Shown: positions 34,863 to 43,457 of the stretch, one piece after another | How positions within the stretch are numbered: the stretch's first letter is position 1 | Layout of the letters: each line of letters begins with the position of its first letter | DNA from: Kitasatospora sp. MAA19 | GTDB taxonomy: Bacteria; Actinomycetota; Actinomycetes; Streptomycetales; Streptomycetaceae | Direction: 5' to 3' | DNA: 64,000 bases | Assembly: GCF_029894125.1 (NCBI RefSeq) | Contig: NZ_JARXYZ010000017.1 | Location: 102,269-166,268 of the forward strand | Made by a program: the position numbers and the translations under genes | Notes under the pieces: generated by a model | Seen by the model: the letters and a program-made list of their open reading frames with translations, nothing else | The model's database searches: none | Told to the model about the DNA's origin: nothing

Positions 34863-35906
34863 ATGTGTAAGAAACTGACACATCATCACATCGCCGTCCT
34901 GCCCGTCGGGAACCGTGCGCGACCGGTCGCGGCCGCAGCACTGTGGGCCTCCGTCGCGGGCGCCGGTGTCTTCACGGCGTTCGCCTACGTCACCACCCAG
35001 GTGCACGCCGTACGGGCGGGCAGCCCCTGGCAGAGCGACCCGTACGACGTGGTCGTGACCTTCACGATGTTCTTCGCGCCGCTGCTCGGCGCGCTCGGTT
35101 CGGTGCGGACCCTGCTGTGCCGGCGCGACGAACCGTTGCCGCTGTACCGGATCGAGCAGCTCCTGAGGGTCTCGTTGGTCTGCACCCTGCTCGTCGCGGC
35201 CACCGTCGCCGCCGACTGGGCGGCCGTGGCCGCACACGCGGACCGCGAGCTCTGGAACCACGGCACGCCCTGGCTGATCGCCTCCCTGCTGCCGCTCACC
35301 GGGGTGGTCGCCGCCGTCCTGCTGCTGCACCGGCGGGCGGTACGGCTACTGCCGAGGACACCGGGCGAAGGCCGCCGCCGGGCGGACGGGGACTGGCTCG
35401 ACGACCTCGCCCCCCTGGTCGACGCGCTCACCGCACGCCACCCCCGTGCGGTGCGCACCCTCGCCGCCCGGATCCGCCACAGCAGCACGATCGGCTTCGT
35501 CCGCCGCCACTTCACCGCTCTCGCCGCGGCGGTCGGCCTCGCCGCGGGCCTCCTGGTCGCGACCGGGCTGGCGTCCGGCGAGGACTGGCCCGGAGCGCCG
35601 CTCTTCGCCATCGAGACCGCCGTGTTCGCGGGCGGCACCTTCGCGTTCCTCATGATCTGCAACGGCGTGCTGCGGCTCGCCATGCCCACCACGGTGTCCG
35701 CACCGCGACGAGCGGCCCGGACCGCCGCCACCGCCACGGCGGCGGTCGCGCCCGTCTCACTGGCACTGCGCGACGCCCTGTGGCGCGCCCTGGGGTTCGG
35801 CGGCCAGGTCCACTCCCTCGGCCAATGGGCGGCCGTCACCCTTGCGGGCGCCCTGCTGATCGGCGCGATCGCCTTCGCCGTCGCGATGATCGGAATTCGG
35901 GAGTGA
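34863..35906 (+). CDS. Multi-pass membrane protein of unknown function
   Basis: 347 residues, divergent from padR with a 5' leader of only a few bases after the TACTAT -10, so possibly leaderless. About eight membrane helices are visible (AAALWASVAGAGVFTAFAYV, VVTFTMFFAPLLGALGSV, VSLVCTLLVAATVAADWAAV, LAAAVGLAAGLLVATGLASG, AVTLAGALLIGAIAFAVAMI) with a soluble basic loop in the middle (RRRADGDWLDDL). No known domain was recognised. The shared promoter region with PadR suggests it is also a target of that repressor. Confidence 0.75.
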   Translation: MCKKLTHHHIAVLPVGNRARPVAAAALWASVAGAGVFTAFAYVTTQVHAVRAGSPWQSDPYDVVVTFTMFFAPLLGALGSVRTLLCRRDEPLPLYRIEQLLRVSLVCTLLVAATVAADWAAVAAHADRELWNHGTPWLIASLLPLTGVVAAVLLLHRRAVRLLPRTPGEGRRRADGDWLDDLAPLVDALTARHPRAVRTLAARIRHSSTIGFVRRHFTALAAAVGLAAGLLVATGLASGEDWPGAPLFAIETAVFAGGTFAFLMICNGVLRLAMPTTVSAPRRAARTAATATAAVAPVSLALRDALWRALGFGGQVHSLGQWAAVTLAGALLIGAIAFAVAMIGIRE

Positions 35907-35969
35907 CGGCGCCGGACTCCTTCGCCGGACCTCGGTCGCAGTTGCGGCCGCGGTTCCTGTCGAATGATC

Positions 35970-35994
35970 AACTGTTCGTGTCTGGTGAACAGTT
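35970..35994. promoter_or_regulatory. Inverted repeat before the isochorismatase-like gene
   Basis: AACTGTTC (35970-35977) and GAACAGTT (35987-35994), perfect 8-bp arms with a 9-bp spacer, 53 bp before the ATG at 36048. This is the size and position of a TetR/MerR-like operator; a terminator of the preceding gene is the alternative. Confidence 0.45.
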
Positions 35995-36047
35995 CATGCA
36001 TAGGGTGAGCCGGTAGGTCTTTCCGTGGTGAAGAAGGGACGGCAAGC

Positions 36048-36608
36048 ATGACGAACAGTGCGCTCCTCGTGATGGACGTGCAACGGAGCATCGTGGAGAT
36101 CACCGACGCCGGCTCCGGATACCTGCGACGCGTGCGCAAGGCGATCGACGGTGCCCGGGCGGCGGGCATCCCCGTGATCTACGTGGTCATCGGTTTCCGT
36201 CCCGGCCACCCGGACGTCAGCCCGCACCACAGGGCGCTCAACACCATCGTGCAGGCAGGGCTGTTCACGGAGGGCGATCCCGGCACCGGGATCCATCCCG
36301 ACGTCGCGCCCCGGCAGGAGGACGTCGTGGTCACCAAGCGACGGGCGAGCGCGTTCTCCGGCAGCGACCTCGACCTGGTGCTCAGGGCTCGGGGCATCGA
36401 CAGCCTGATCCTCACCGGCATCGCGACGAGCGCCGTCGTGCTGTCCACCGTGTGCCAGGCCAACGACCTGGACCTCAGGCTCACCGTCCTCGCGGACGCC
36501 TGCCACGACACCGACTCCGAGCTGCACCGGACCCTCACCGAGCGGCTGTTCCCGCTGTGGGCCGACGTCCTCACCGTCGACGACTGGTGCGACGCCGTCG
36601 CACCGTAG
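36048..36608 (+). CDS. Isochorismatase-like hydrolase lacking the catalytic cysteine
   Basis: 186 residues with GGGACGG upstream. The fold is clear: ALLVMDVQRSIVEI with Asp10, EDVVVTKRRASAFSGSDLDL with the catalytic-position Lys, and GIDSLILTGIATSAVVLSTV. In cysteine hydrolases of this family the loop is ATSxCV. Here it reads ATSAVV, so the nucleophilic Cys is Val. Isochorismatase proper also lacks the Cys, but this sequence is closer to the cysteine-hydrolase group. It may be a non-hydrolytic binding protein or use another mechanism. It is monocistronic, with a possible operator upstream. Confidence 0.82.
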   Translation: MTNSALLVMDVQRSIVEITDAGSGYLRRVRKAIDGARAAGIPVIYVVIGFRPGHPDVSPHHRALNTIVQAGLFTEGDPGTGIHPDVAPRQEDVVVTKRRASAFSGSDLDLVLRARGIDSLILTGIATSAVVLSTVCQANDLDLRLTVLADACHDTDSELHRTLTERLFPLWADVLTVDDWCDAVAP

Positions 36609-36858
36609 CCGGCGGGCCGGCCGACGCCCTGCCCGGTCAACCGGCGCTCCGGTGCGTGACCTTGCCCGTGCACGCCAGCGGCGCGCGCCGGGGTCCGAGC
36701 GGCCCGGACCGGTGCAGTCGCTCGTTCCGCGCGGCCTACGGCGTCCCGCCCGGCGAACACCGCCGCGCGGTGCAGGGTCGTTCGGCCCTGGTTCGGAGCC
36801 GGGGTCCGGGCTGATGCTCGAATCATCAGCGCTCCACGCGGGCAGGGAGTGAACGATC

Positions 36859-37845
36859 ATGACCACCGAAGCGGCCCTCACCACCGCCGACCTGCGCCTG
36901 CTGGCCGAGGCCGGCGGGGCGGCGCCCTCGCTGCACAACAGCCAACCCTGGCGTTTCCGCCCGACGGCGGACCGGCTCGGACTGGAGGTCCACGCGGACC
37001 GGAGCCGGGCCGTGCCGGCCGCCGACCCGGAGGGGAGGGCGCTGTACGTCTCGATCGGCGCCGCCCTGTTCAACCTGCGGGTGGCCGCCGACCGGCTCGG
37101 CCGTGACACCACCGTCCGACTGCTTCCGGCCGGTGCCGGCGCGCAGCCGTGCGCCGTGCTCGACCTCTCCGCACCGGCCCGCACACCGCGGCCCTTCGGA
37201 GCGGACCTCTACCCGGCCATCGCCCGCCGCCACTCCAGTCGGCAGCCGTTCACCAACCGGGACGTCCCCGAGCGGCTCGTCGCCGACCTCATGCTGGCGG
37301 CCCGAGACGAAGACGTCACGCTGACCCTGCTGGAGGAGCACGGCGTACGCCGCGTCCTCGACCTCACCTCCGAGGCCGAGGCCCGGATCGCCGCCGACGT
37401 CACCCGCGAGGCCGAGACCCGCCGCTGGCTGCGCCTGGAACCGTCCTACGACGGCATCCCGCTCGCCGCCCTGGGCTCGCACGACCGGGACGCCCGCATC
37501 CCGATGCGGGGCTTCGCCGGACACCCGCCCCGGTACGCCACCCCGGCCGAGCGCTTCGAGGCGCTGCCCCAGCTCGCCACCCTCACCACCCACCTCGACG
37601 GTCAGGCGGACTGGCTGCGCACCGGACAGGCGCTGGAACGGGTGTGGCTGCTCGCCACCGTCCACGGCCTGCAGGCCTGCGTCCTGCACCAGGCCGTGGA
37701 GATCCCCGACATCCGCTGGCGCCTGCGCGACCCCGCCGACGGCCCGGCCCACGTCCAGCTGGTCCTGCGCGTGGGCTACGGCCCGCCCGGTACGGCCAGC
37801 CCGCGCCGCCCGGTCGAGGACGTCCTCGACCCGTCGGCGGGGTAG
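36859..37845 (+). CDS. Acg-family FMN-binding nitroreductase-like protein
   Basis: 328 residues, the typical length of the Acg/DUF2587-like nitroreductases of mycobacteria and Streptomyces. ATG with GGGAG upstream. Marks: LAEAGGAAPSLHNSQPWRFR (FMN phosphate site), DPEGRALYVSIGAALFNLRV, PAIARRHSSRQPFTNRDVPE, and the C-terminal RVWLLATVHGLQACVLHQAV. Mycobacterial Acg is DosR-controlled, is thought to sequester FMN and has no proven nitroreductase activity. A similar dormancy or hypoxia role is possible but not shown here. No DosR box could be made out. Confidence 0.85.
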   Translation: MTTEAALTTADLRLLAEAGGAAPSLHNSQPWRFRPTADRLGLEVHADRSRAVPAADPEGRALYVSIGAALFNLRVAADRLGRDTTVRLLPAGAGAQPCAVLDLSAPARTPRPFGADLYPAIARRHSSRQPFTNRDVPERLVADLMLAARDEDVTLTLLEEHGVRRVLDLTSEAEARIAADVTREAETRRWLRLEPSYDGIPLAALGSHDRDARIPMRGFAGHPPRYATPAERFEALPQLATLTTHLDGQADWLRTGQALERVWLLATVHGLQACVLHQAVEIPDIRWRLRDPADGPAHVQLVLRVGYGPPGTASPRRPVEDVLDPSAG

Positions 37846-37849
37846 GCCG

Positions 37850-38038
37850 ATCGCCAACGCCTCGGCCTGGACGCTGACGAGGGCGGAGGGCCGCCCGCCC
37901 CGGGTGGTCCCCGTGGTCGGCCTGGCCGGCTGCCTGGTGCTGGCGTTCGCCCTGCCGCTGTCCTCGGTGGTCTCCGGCGCCGCCGTCCTGGCGGCCGGCG
38001 CCGTCGCCCACGCGGCGCGTCGGGCCGCCGCCTCGTAG
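37850..38038 (+). pseudogene. 3' remnant of an APC-family amino acid permease
   Basis: A 62-residue open tail (IANASAWTLTRAEG, then RVVPVVGLAGCLVLAFALPL, SVVSGAAVLAAGAVAHAARR) with the two last helices and basic end of an APC permease, ending in TAG 38036-38038. It begins without a start a few bases after the stop of the Acg gene, so the front of the permease was deleted or replaced. No start codon or ribosome site is present. Confidence 0.7.
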
Positions 38039-38155
38039 CGGCGACCGGCTCAGGTCGGGCCGAGTCATGGCGAACCCGAGGAGGGGCGAGCGATTGGGAG
38101 CGGACGGGTTCGTTCACTAACATCGACAGCGGGCCCGGGACACAGGGAACACGGT

Positions 38156-38181
38156 CGTTCATCGCGGACAGCCGATGAACG
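38156..38181. promoter_or_regulatory. Inverted repeat before the TetR gene at 38224
   Basis: CGTTCATC and GATGAACG, perfect 8-bp arms with a 10-bp spacer, 42 bp upstream of the ATG. The layout fits an autoregulatory TetR operator. Confidence 0.55.
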
Positions 38182-38223
38182 GGCGCGAACCGCCGAGAGC
38201 GGAACCCAGGAAGGTGCGCAGCC

Positions 38224-38838
38224 ATGCCCGCTGAAACCGCAGCCGCGTGCGGCCCGGCGGCGGCCGCCCCGCTCCGGCGGCGCGGCGAGGCGCTGGAGAG
38301 TGCGATCTTCGAGGCCGCCCTCCAGCAGCTCACCGTCGACGGCTACGCCCGGCTCACCATGGAAGGCGTCGCCGCCGCCGCACAGACCGGCAAGGCCGCG
38401 CTGTACCGCCGCTGGTCCTCCAAGGAGGAACTGGTGAAGGACGCGCTGCGCGCGTGCCTGCCGCCGGTCGGCCCGGCCCCCGACACCGGCGGCCTGCGCG
38501 GGGACCTGCTGGAGGTGGTGGCCAGGCTGCGTGCGGCGATGCTGAGCGAGCCCGGCGCCGCCGTCCGGTCGATCATGGGCGAGCTGGACCAGCGGCAGGC
38601 CCACGCCTTCCTGGCGATCGTGCTGGAGCGGGTGGTGGAGCCCACCACCGCGCTGATCGCCGAGGTCCTCGCCCGCGGTGCCGCCCGGGGCGAGGTCCGC
38701 CCCGGCTCCGTCACCCCGCTGGTCACCGACGTCGTCCCGGCGCTGATGCTGTACCGGATCAAGACGTGCGGCGGCGCCCCGGTGCAGCTTCACCCGGCGG
38801 ACATCGTCGACGAGGTGCTGCTGCCGATCGTGCGTTAG
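38224..38838 (+). CDS. TetR/AcrR-family transcriptional regulator
   Basis: 204 residues with AGGAAGG upstream. The DNA-binding domain is at residues ~20-70 (LESAIFEAALQQLTVDGYAR, LTMEGVAAAAQTGKAALYRR, WSSKEELVKDAL), followed by the C-terminal helices of the TetR_C_16-like kind (VVEPTTALIAEVLARGAARG). It is convergent by 19 bp with an SPFH gene. The MFS gene at 39932 is not directly adjacent, but TetR regulators often control such exporters. An inverted repeat just upstream suggests autoregulation. Confidence 0.88.
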   Translation: MPAETAAACGPAAAAPLRRRGEALESAIFEAALQQLTVDGYARLTMEGVAAAAQTGKAALYRRWSSKEELVKDALRACLPPVGPAPDTGGLRGDLLEVVARLRAAMLSEPGAAVRSIMGELDQRQAHAFLAIVLERVVEPTTALIAEVLARGAARGEVRPGSVTPLVTDVVPALMLYRIKTCGGAPVQLHPADIVDEVLLPIVR

Positions 38839-38857
38839 ACGTGCACCTCGCGGGACT

Positions 38858-39655
38858 TCAGCAGGGCGTCGGCGGCGTAGGTGCCGGCGGGGCGCCGGCC
38901 TCGGCGGCCCGGGCGGCGGAGGCCTCGAAGAAGCGCAGCAGCTCCACCGGGAACGGCAGCACCAGCGTCGAGTTCCGCTCCGCCGCGACCTCGACCACGG
39001 TCTGCAGCAGCCGCAGCTGCATCGCCGCCGGGGTCTCGGACATCTTGACGGCGGCCTCGGCGAGCTTGGCGGCGGCCTGGAACTCGCCGTCCGCGGTGAT
39101 GATCCGGGCCCGGCGCTCGCGGTCGGCCTCGGCCTGGCGGGCCATCGAGCGCTTCATCGAGTCGGGCAGGCTGACGTCCTTGATCTCCACCCGGTCGATG
39201 TGCACGCCCCACCCGGCGGCCGGGCTCTCCAGCATCAGCTCCAGCCCCTGGTGCAGGTTCTCCCGGCCGGAGAGCAGGTCGTCCAGCTCGCTCTTGCCGA
39301 TGACCGAGCGCAGGGAGGTCTGGGCGACCTGCAGCATGGCGAAGGAGTAGTTCTGGACGTCCACCGTGGCCTTGATCGGCTCGACGACGCGGAAGTACAG
39401 CACCGCGTCGACGCTGACGGAGACGTTGTCCTTGGTGATGCCCTCCTGGGCGGGCACCGGCATGGTGATGACCTGGACGTTGACCTTGCGCATCCGGTCG
39501 ACCACCGGCACCAGCAGGGTGATCCCCGGCTGACGGACCTGCCCGCGCACCCGGCCGAGCCGGAACACCACGCCGCGCTCGTACTGCTGCACCACCCGCA
39601 CGCCGGTGACCATCCAGAACAGCGCCAGCGCGACGAGAATGACGACTATGGCCAC
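38858..39655 (-). CDS. SPFH/stomatin-like membrane protein (slipin)
   Basis: 265 residues from GTG 39655 (GGAAGG upstream). One N-terminal membrane helix (IVVILVALALFWMVTGVRVV) precedes the prohibitin-homology domain: QQYERGVVFRLGRVRGQ, GITLLVPVVDRMRKVNVQVI, TMPVPAQEGITKDNVSVSVD and LRSVIGKSELDDLLSGRENL. A charged helix follows (SMKRSMARQAEADRERRARI). The family organises membrane microdomains and is often paired with an NfeD protein, which is absent here. The C-terminus is Pro/Ala rich. Confidence 0.9.
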   Translation of the reverse strand: MAIVVILVALALFWMVTGVRVVQQYERGVVFRLGRVRGQVRQPGITLLVPVVDRMRKVNVQVITMPVPAQEGITKDNVSVSVDAVLYFRVVEPIKATVDVQNYSFAMLQVAQTSLRSVIGKSELDDLLSGRENLHQGLELMLESPAAGWGVHIDRVEIKDVSLPDSMKRSMARQAEADRERRARIITADGEFQAAAKLAEAAVKMSETPAAMQLRLLQTVVEVAAERNSTLVLPFPVELLRFFEASAARAAEAGAPPAPTPPTPC

Positions 39656-39931
39656 GTTCGACCGACCTTCCCCGTTGCGGCGCAGCCGGGCCGGGTCCGG
39701 AGTGGGCCCCGTCGCTCGGGTGCGAGCCGCGCAGGACAGTATGCGCCCTGGCCGCGACGATCGACAGCCGCGTGCGCCGGGATCCTGACGGACCGTCGGC
39801 GCAGGTCGACCGGCCGGGTGGCGGACGGTGGACGGCGGGTGGCGGGTGGTGGCCGGGTGGCGGGCGGCGGGCGGGCGGCGGCGTGGAGCGGGGCCTTACC
39901 GGTGATCCACCCGGGCCGATACCGTCATCGC

Positions 39932-41116
39932 GTGACCACGTCGCTCGACTCCTCCGCCCGGCAAGCCGACCCGGCTCGGCCGCCGCTGGTGACGCGCGCC
40001 CTGCTGCTGCGCTTCGTCTCCATCGTCGGCGCCTCGATCGGCTTCAACCTGCTGCTGTCCGTCGTCCCGCTGTACGCCCAGGAGTCGGGCGGGGGCGAGC
40101 ACGCCGCGGGCCTCGCCACCGGCGCGCTGATGCTGGCCACCGTGATCGGCGAGCTCGCCACCCCCGCCCTCGCCGCCCGCCTCGGCTACCGCCCGGTGCT
40201 GGCCGCCGGGTTGGTGCTGCTCGGCGCCCCCGCGCTGGTGCTGACGGCCACCGGGAGCATGGCGGCGGTGGTGGCGGTCTGCCTGCTGCGCGGGCTCGGG
40301 TTCGCGATCACCATCGTCGCGGGCGGGGCGCTGACGGCCACGCTGATCCCGCCCGAGCGGCGCGGCGAGGGGCTCGCGCTGGTCGGCGTGGTGTCCGGCC
40401 TGCCGTCCCTGATCGGCCTGCCGTTCGGCGTCTGGCTGGCCCAACACGTCGGCTATGGCCTGGTGTTGACGATCGGCGCGGTGGCGCCGCTGGCCGCGGT
40501 CGCCTCCGTGCCCGCACTGCCGAACGGGGCGCGGGCCGGTGGACCGTCGGTCGGCATCCGGCAGGGCCTGCGCAGCGGCGGCCTGCTGCGGCCCGCCGTC
40601 GTGTTCGCCTCCACGGCGCTGGCCGCCGGGATCATCGTCACCTTCCTGCCGCTCGCCGTCCCGTCGCCGGGCGTGGTCGCGGTGGCGCTGCTGGTGCAGC
40701 CCGGCGCGTCCACCGTGGCCCGCTGGCTGGCGGGGCGCCACGGGGACCGGCGCGGCTCCGCCGGGCTCGTGCTGCCGGCCGTACTGGCCTCGGCGGCCGG
40801 GGTGCTGCTGCTCGCCCGCACCGCCGACCCGGTCGCCGTCGTCGCCGGGGCGGCGCTGTTCGGCCTCGGCTTCGGCGCCGCCCAGAACGCCACCCTGATG
40901 CTGATGTACGCGCGGGTGCCCGCGGCCGGGTTCGACACCGTCACCGCGCTGTGGAACGTCGCCTATGACGGTGCGATGGGCGTCGGTGCCGTCGCCTTCG
41001 GCGCGGTCGCCGGCGGAGCGGGCTACCCGTGGGCCTTCGTCCTCACCGCGGCCGTGACGCTGGTCGCGCTCGTCCCGGCCTGGCGGGACCGCGGCACGGC
41101 GTCGGCGGACGCCTGA
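39932..41116 (+). CDS. MFS transporter, 12-helix
   Basis: 394 residues. GTG 39932 gives the conserved start of the first helix (LLLRFVSIVGASIGFNLLLS). No Shine-Dalgarno sequence is present and a promoter-like TACCGTCAT lies immediately upstream, suggesting a leaderless transcript. Twelve hydrophobic segments are visible, with motif-A-like AARLGYRPVLAAG and the central loop PNGARAGGPSVGIRQGLRSG. The sequence resembles YfcJ/DHA1-like exporters of unknown specificity. It is convergent with the NmrA-like gene across a long hairpin. Confidence 0.86.
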   Translation: MTTSLDSSARQADPARPPLVTRALLLRFVSIVGASIGFNLLLSVVPLYAQESGGGEHAAGLATGALMLATVIGELATPALAARLGYRPVLAAGLVLLGAPALVLTATGSMAAVVAVCLLRGLGFAITIVAGGALTATLIPPERRGEGLALVGVVSGLPSLIGLPFGVWLAQHVGYGLVLTIGAVAPLAAVASVPALPNGARAGGPSVGIRQGLRSGGLLRPAVVFASTALAAGIIVTFLPLAVPSPGVVAVALLVQPGASTVARWLAGRHGDRRGSAGLVLPAVLASAAGVLLLARTADPVAVVAGAALFGLGFGAAQNATLMLMYARVPAAGFDTVTALWNVAYDGAMGVGAVAFGAVAGGAGYPWAFVLTAAVTLVALVPAWRDRGTASADA

Positions 41117-41133
41117 CGCCGGTGGCGCGCCTG

Positions 41134-41185
41134 CCCGTGGTGCGCTCGTGGTGCGCCTGCCGGGGCCGGGGCGGCGCACCACGGG
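41134..41185. terminator. Inverted repeat between convergent MFS and NmrA-like genes
   Basis: CCCGTGGTGCGC (41134) and GCGCACCACGGG (41174) are perfect 12-bp arms with a 28-nt loop, located between two convergent stops. Confidence 0.55.
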
Positions 41186-41198
41186 CGTCAGACCGTGC

Positions 41199-42059
41199 TC
41201 AGCCGCCGAAGACGGCCGCGTGCTCGGCGGCGAACTCGGTGAAGGAGCGCGCCGGGCGGCCGGTGAGCTTCTCCACGTCCGAGCTGACCTCGGCGGCGTG
41301 CCCGGCCGCGTACAGCCCGTACAGCTCGATCATGCCCTCGGCCCGCCACCGGTCCCAGCCCGCGTCGAGCATCCCGGCCAGGGCCGTCGCGGGCGCGATC
41401 GCGGTGTACGCCACCGGGCGGCCCGCGACGGCGGCGAACTGCTCGGCGACCGCGTCGAGCGGCAGCGCCGCCGGGCCGGTCAGGGTGTAGACCGCACCCT
41501 CGTGGCCCTCGGTGGCCAGCACCTCGACGGCCGCCGCCGCCACGTCCCGGGCGTCCACGTAGGACACCGCGCCCTCGCCGCCGGGCACCGCGAGGGTGCC
41601 GGTCCTGACGCTCTCGGCCGCGCCCAGGAAGTTCTGGTAGAAGCCGTTCGGCGCGACCACCGTCCACGGCAGCCCGGAGTCCCGCAGGTGGTCCAGGCCG
41701 CTGACGTGCGCGCCGACGAACCGGACGCCCTCCGGCCGGTGCTCGACGCCCGCCGCCGCGTGCAGCACGATCCGCGGCCGCCGGCCGGTGCGGACGGCCG
41801 CGTCGATCACGTTCCGCTCGTGGGCGGCCATCTGAGGGTGGACGGCGACCAGCAGGTAGACGACGTCGGCCCCGGCCAGGGCGGCGTCGAGCGAGTCCGG
41901 GTCCGAGAAGTCGGCGGCCACCCGCTCGACCGCGTCGTCCCACTCCGCGGGGCCCGACGAACCGGCCCGCAGCAGCGCCCGCACCGCCTCGCCGCGCTCA
42001 CGCAGCCCCACGACGACCTTCGACCCGACCGTACCGGTGGCACCCGTCACAACGATCAC
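41199..42059 (-). CDS. NmrA-like NAD(P)-binding protein (atypical SDR)
   Basis: 286 residues from GTG 42059 with GGAGGAGA upstream. The Rossmann motif is VIVVTGATGTVGSKVVVGLR, then RGEAVRALLRAGSS, AAGVEHRPEGVRFVGAHVSG, LPWTVVAPNGFYQNFLGAAE and GAVSYVDARDVAAAAVEVLA. There is no YxxxK active site, as in NmrA/QOR2-type atypical SDRs, which sense redox ratios or reduce quinones. Its role is not fixed by context. It is transcribed away from the lanthipeptide-region genes. Confidence 0.88.
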   Translation of the reverse strand: MIVVTGATGTVGSKVVVGLRERGEAVRALLRAGSSGPAEWDDAVERVAADFSDPDSLDAALAGADVVYLLVAVHPQMAAHERNVIDAAVRTGRRPRIVLHAAAGVEHRPEGVRFVGAHVSGLDHLRDSGLPWTVVAPNGFYQNFLGAAESVRTGTLAVPGGEGAVSYVDARDVAAAAVEVLATEGHEGAVYTLTGPAALPLDAVAEQFAAVAGRPVAYTAIAPATALAGMLDAGWDRWRAEGMIELYGLYAAGHAAEVSSDVEKLTGRPARSFTEFAAEHAAVFGG

Positions 42060-42336
42060 GGATGGCTCTCCTCCCCGTTGGCGACACCGACCTGATTCGG
42101 CGTCAGCGCGATGATCGCAGGCGGGTCGGAACGGATCAAGGTCGGGGTCCGACGGGTGGGCCGCCGGACCGGCCCGGCCTGCGCCGATGCCCGTGGTGCC
42201 GGTGCGTACGGTGCCGACACGCACGGTGCCCCGCTCTTCCTCGACTTGTCGCAGGCCGGGCGCTTGGATGGATCCGGCCTGGCCGCCGCCCGGACGCGAG
42301 CCCGGGCACCCACCGGCAAGTCGAGGAGCCACCACC

Positions 42337-42999
42337 GTGAACGACACCCCCGACGACATCCACCGGGCCGATCCCGCCGCCGTGGCCCGCCGGATCGCCG
42401 ATCGGCGCGAACAGCTCGGGGTCAGCGAGGAGGCCCTCGCCCAAATGGCGGCCATGGCTCCCCGCTACCTGAGCTACCTGTTGGAGGCCGGACCGGCCTT
42501 CGACCCCGGCGGCTTCCTCCGGATCGCCGCCGCGCTCGGCCTCAGCCGGGGCGAACTGCTCGAAGGCCGCACCGAGGGCCCGCCCGGCCAGGGCGGCCCC
42601 GGCCCCCACCCGCGACTGCTCGGCCTCACCGAAGCCGAATGCTGGGACCTGGTCGGCACCCACGGCATCGGCCGCATCGCCCTCCCCGTCCACCCGGGCC
42701 CGATCGTCTTTCCCGTCAACTACGTCGTCGACGACGGCACCTTCGCCTACCGCACCGGCGACCGCACCGCCCCATCCGAGGGCACTGAGCTCTCCTTCCA
42801 GGTCGACCACATCGACGAGTACCTCGGGCGCGGCTGGAGCGTCCTGGCAATCGGCACCGCCGAGCCCGTCCACGATCCCGCCGTCCGGCACCACCTGGCC
42901 GGCCTCCCCGGCGCCATCCCCTGGCCCGGCGGCGACCGCCCCCGCTGGGTCCGGCTCCGCCCGGACGAGATCACCGGCCGCCGCCTGGTCAGCGACTGA
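42337..42999 (+). CDS. HTH domain fused to a pyridoxamine-phosphate-oxidase-like flavin domain
   Basis: 220 residues from GTG 42337 (GGAG 8 bases upstream). Residues ~14-75 are an XRE-type HTH (ARRIADRREQLGVSEEALAQ, AAMAPRYLSYLLEAG, FLRIAAALGLSRGELLEG). Residues ~90-215 are a PNPOx-like split barrel (LTEAECWDLVGTHGIGRIAL, VHPGPIVFPVNYVVDDGTFA, ELSFQVDHIDEYLGRGWSVL). Such fusions are common in Streptomyces and may sense flavin or F420. It is 250 bp upstream of the lanthipeptide-like precursor gene on the same strand and might regulate it, but it may simply be a neighbour. Confidence 0.85.
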   Translation: MNDTPDDIHRADPAAVARRIADRREQLGVSEEALAQMAAMAPRYLSYLLEAGPAFDPGGFLRIAAALGLSRGELLEGRTEGPPGQGGPGPHPRLLGLTEAECWDLVGTHGIGRIALPVHPGPIVFPVNYVVDDGTFAYRTGDRTAPSEGTELSFQVDHIDEYLGRGWSVLAIGTAEPVHDPAVRHHLAGLPGAIPWPGGDRPRWVRLRPDEITGRRLVSD

Positions 43000-43249
43000 C
43001 CGGGGCCGGGCGGGGCCTGGTGGTGGTCGACGCCGAACGGCATGATGCGCTCCGGGCCGGTGGTGTCCGCCGCCGCGGCCTTCCGGGGGCCGGCCGCCCC
43101 CGTGGCCGCGGTGTGCCGGTCGGTCTGGAAATGTGCGTCGTGGCATTCCAGTTGGCGGTGTCCGACCTCTGTCGCGGGCCCGGTGGCGTGGCTAGCATGA
43201 GGCGCCAGCCGCAAGGAGCATCGACCGAGCCCACAGGGAGGAACCACCC

Positions 43250-43417
43250 ATGAGCGCATTGGTGACCGAGATCCGCGACGCAGGCCTGCTGGACATCGAC
43301 GAGGACGCCATCGTGTTCGAGGACGAGTACGACGCGGACCTCGCCCCCGTGGCGTGTCTCGCCGACCCGTGGGTCACCTACGTCCCGACGCGCTTCGAGT
43401 GCGCCGTGGACTGCTGA
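43250..43417 (+). CDS. Putative lanthipeptide precursor peptide
   Basis: A 55-residue ORF with a strong AGGGAGG 6 bases before the ATG, 40 bp upstream of a lanthipeptide synthetase gene. The first ~35 residues are acidic (SALVTEIRDAGLLDIDEDAI, then EDEYDADLAP), like a RiPP leader. The tail holds Cys36, Thr43, Thr47, Cys51 and Cys55 with Trp41 and no Ser, and ends in Cys. Two Thr and three Cys allow at most two methyllanthionine rings, perhaps with a free Cys. It shows no similarity to SapB-type class III peptides that I can recognise, nor an LxLQ leader motif. A weak -10 (TAGCAT) lies at 43193. Confidence 0.8.
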   Translation: MSALVTEIRDAGLLDIDEDAIVFEDEYDADLAPVACLADPWVTYVPTRFECAVDC

Positions 43418-43457
43418 CCCGGGCAGGGAGGAACCGGATCCGGGGGAGGGAGGGCTG

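Noticed and set aside
42337..42999. The HTH-PNPOx protein as a lanthipeptide tailoring enzyme
   Set aside because: Such fusions are common stand-alone regulators in Streptomyces, and 250 bp of separation argues against one operon, so it is kept only as a neighbour.
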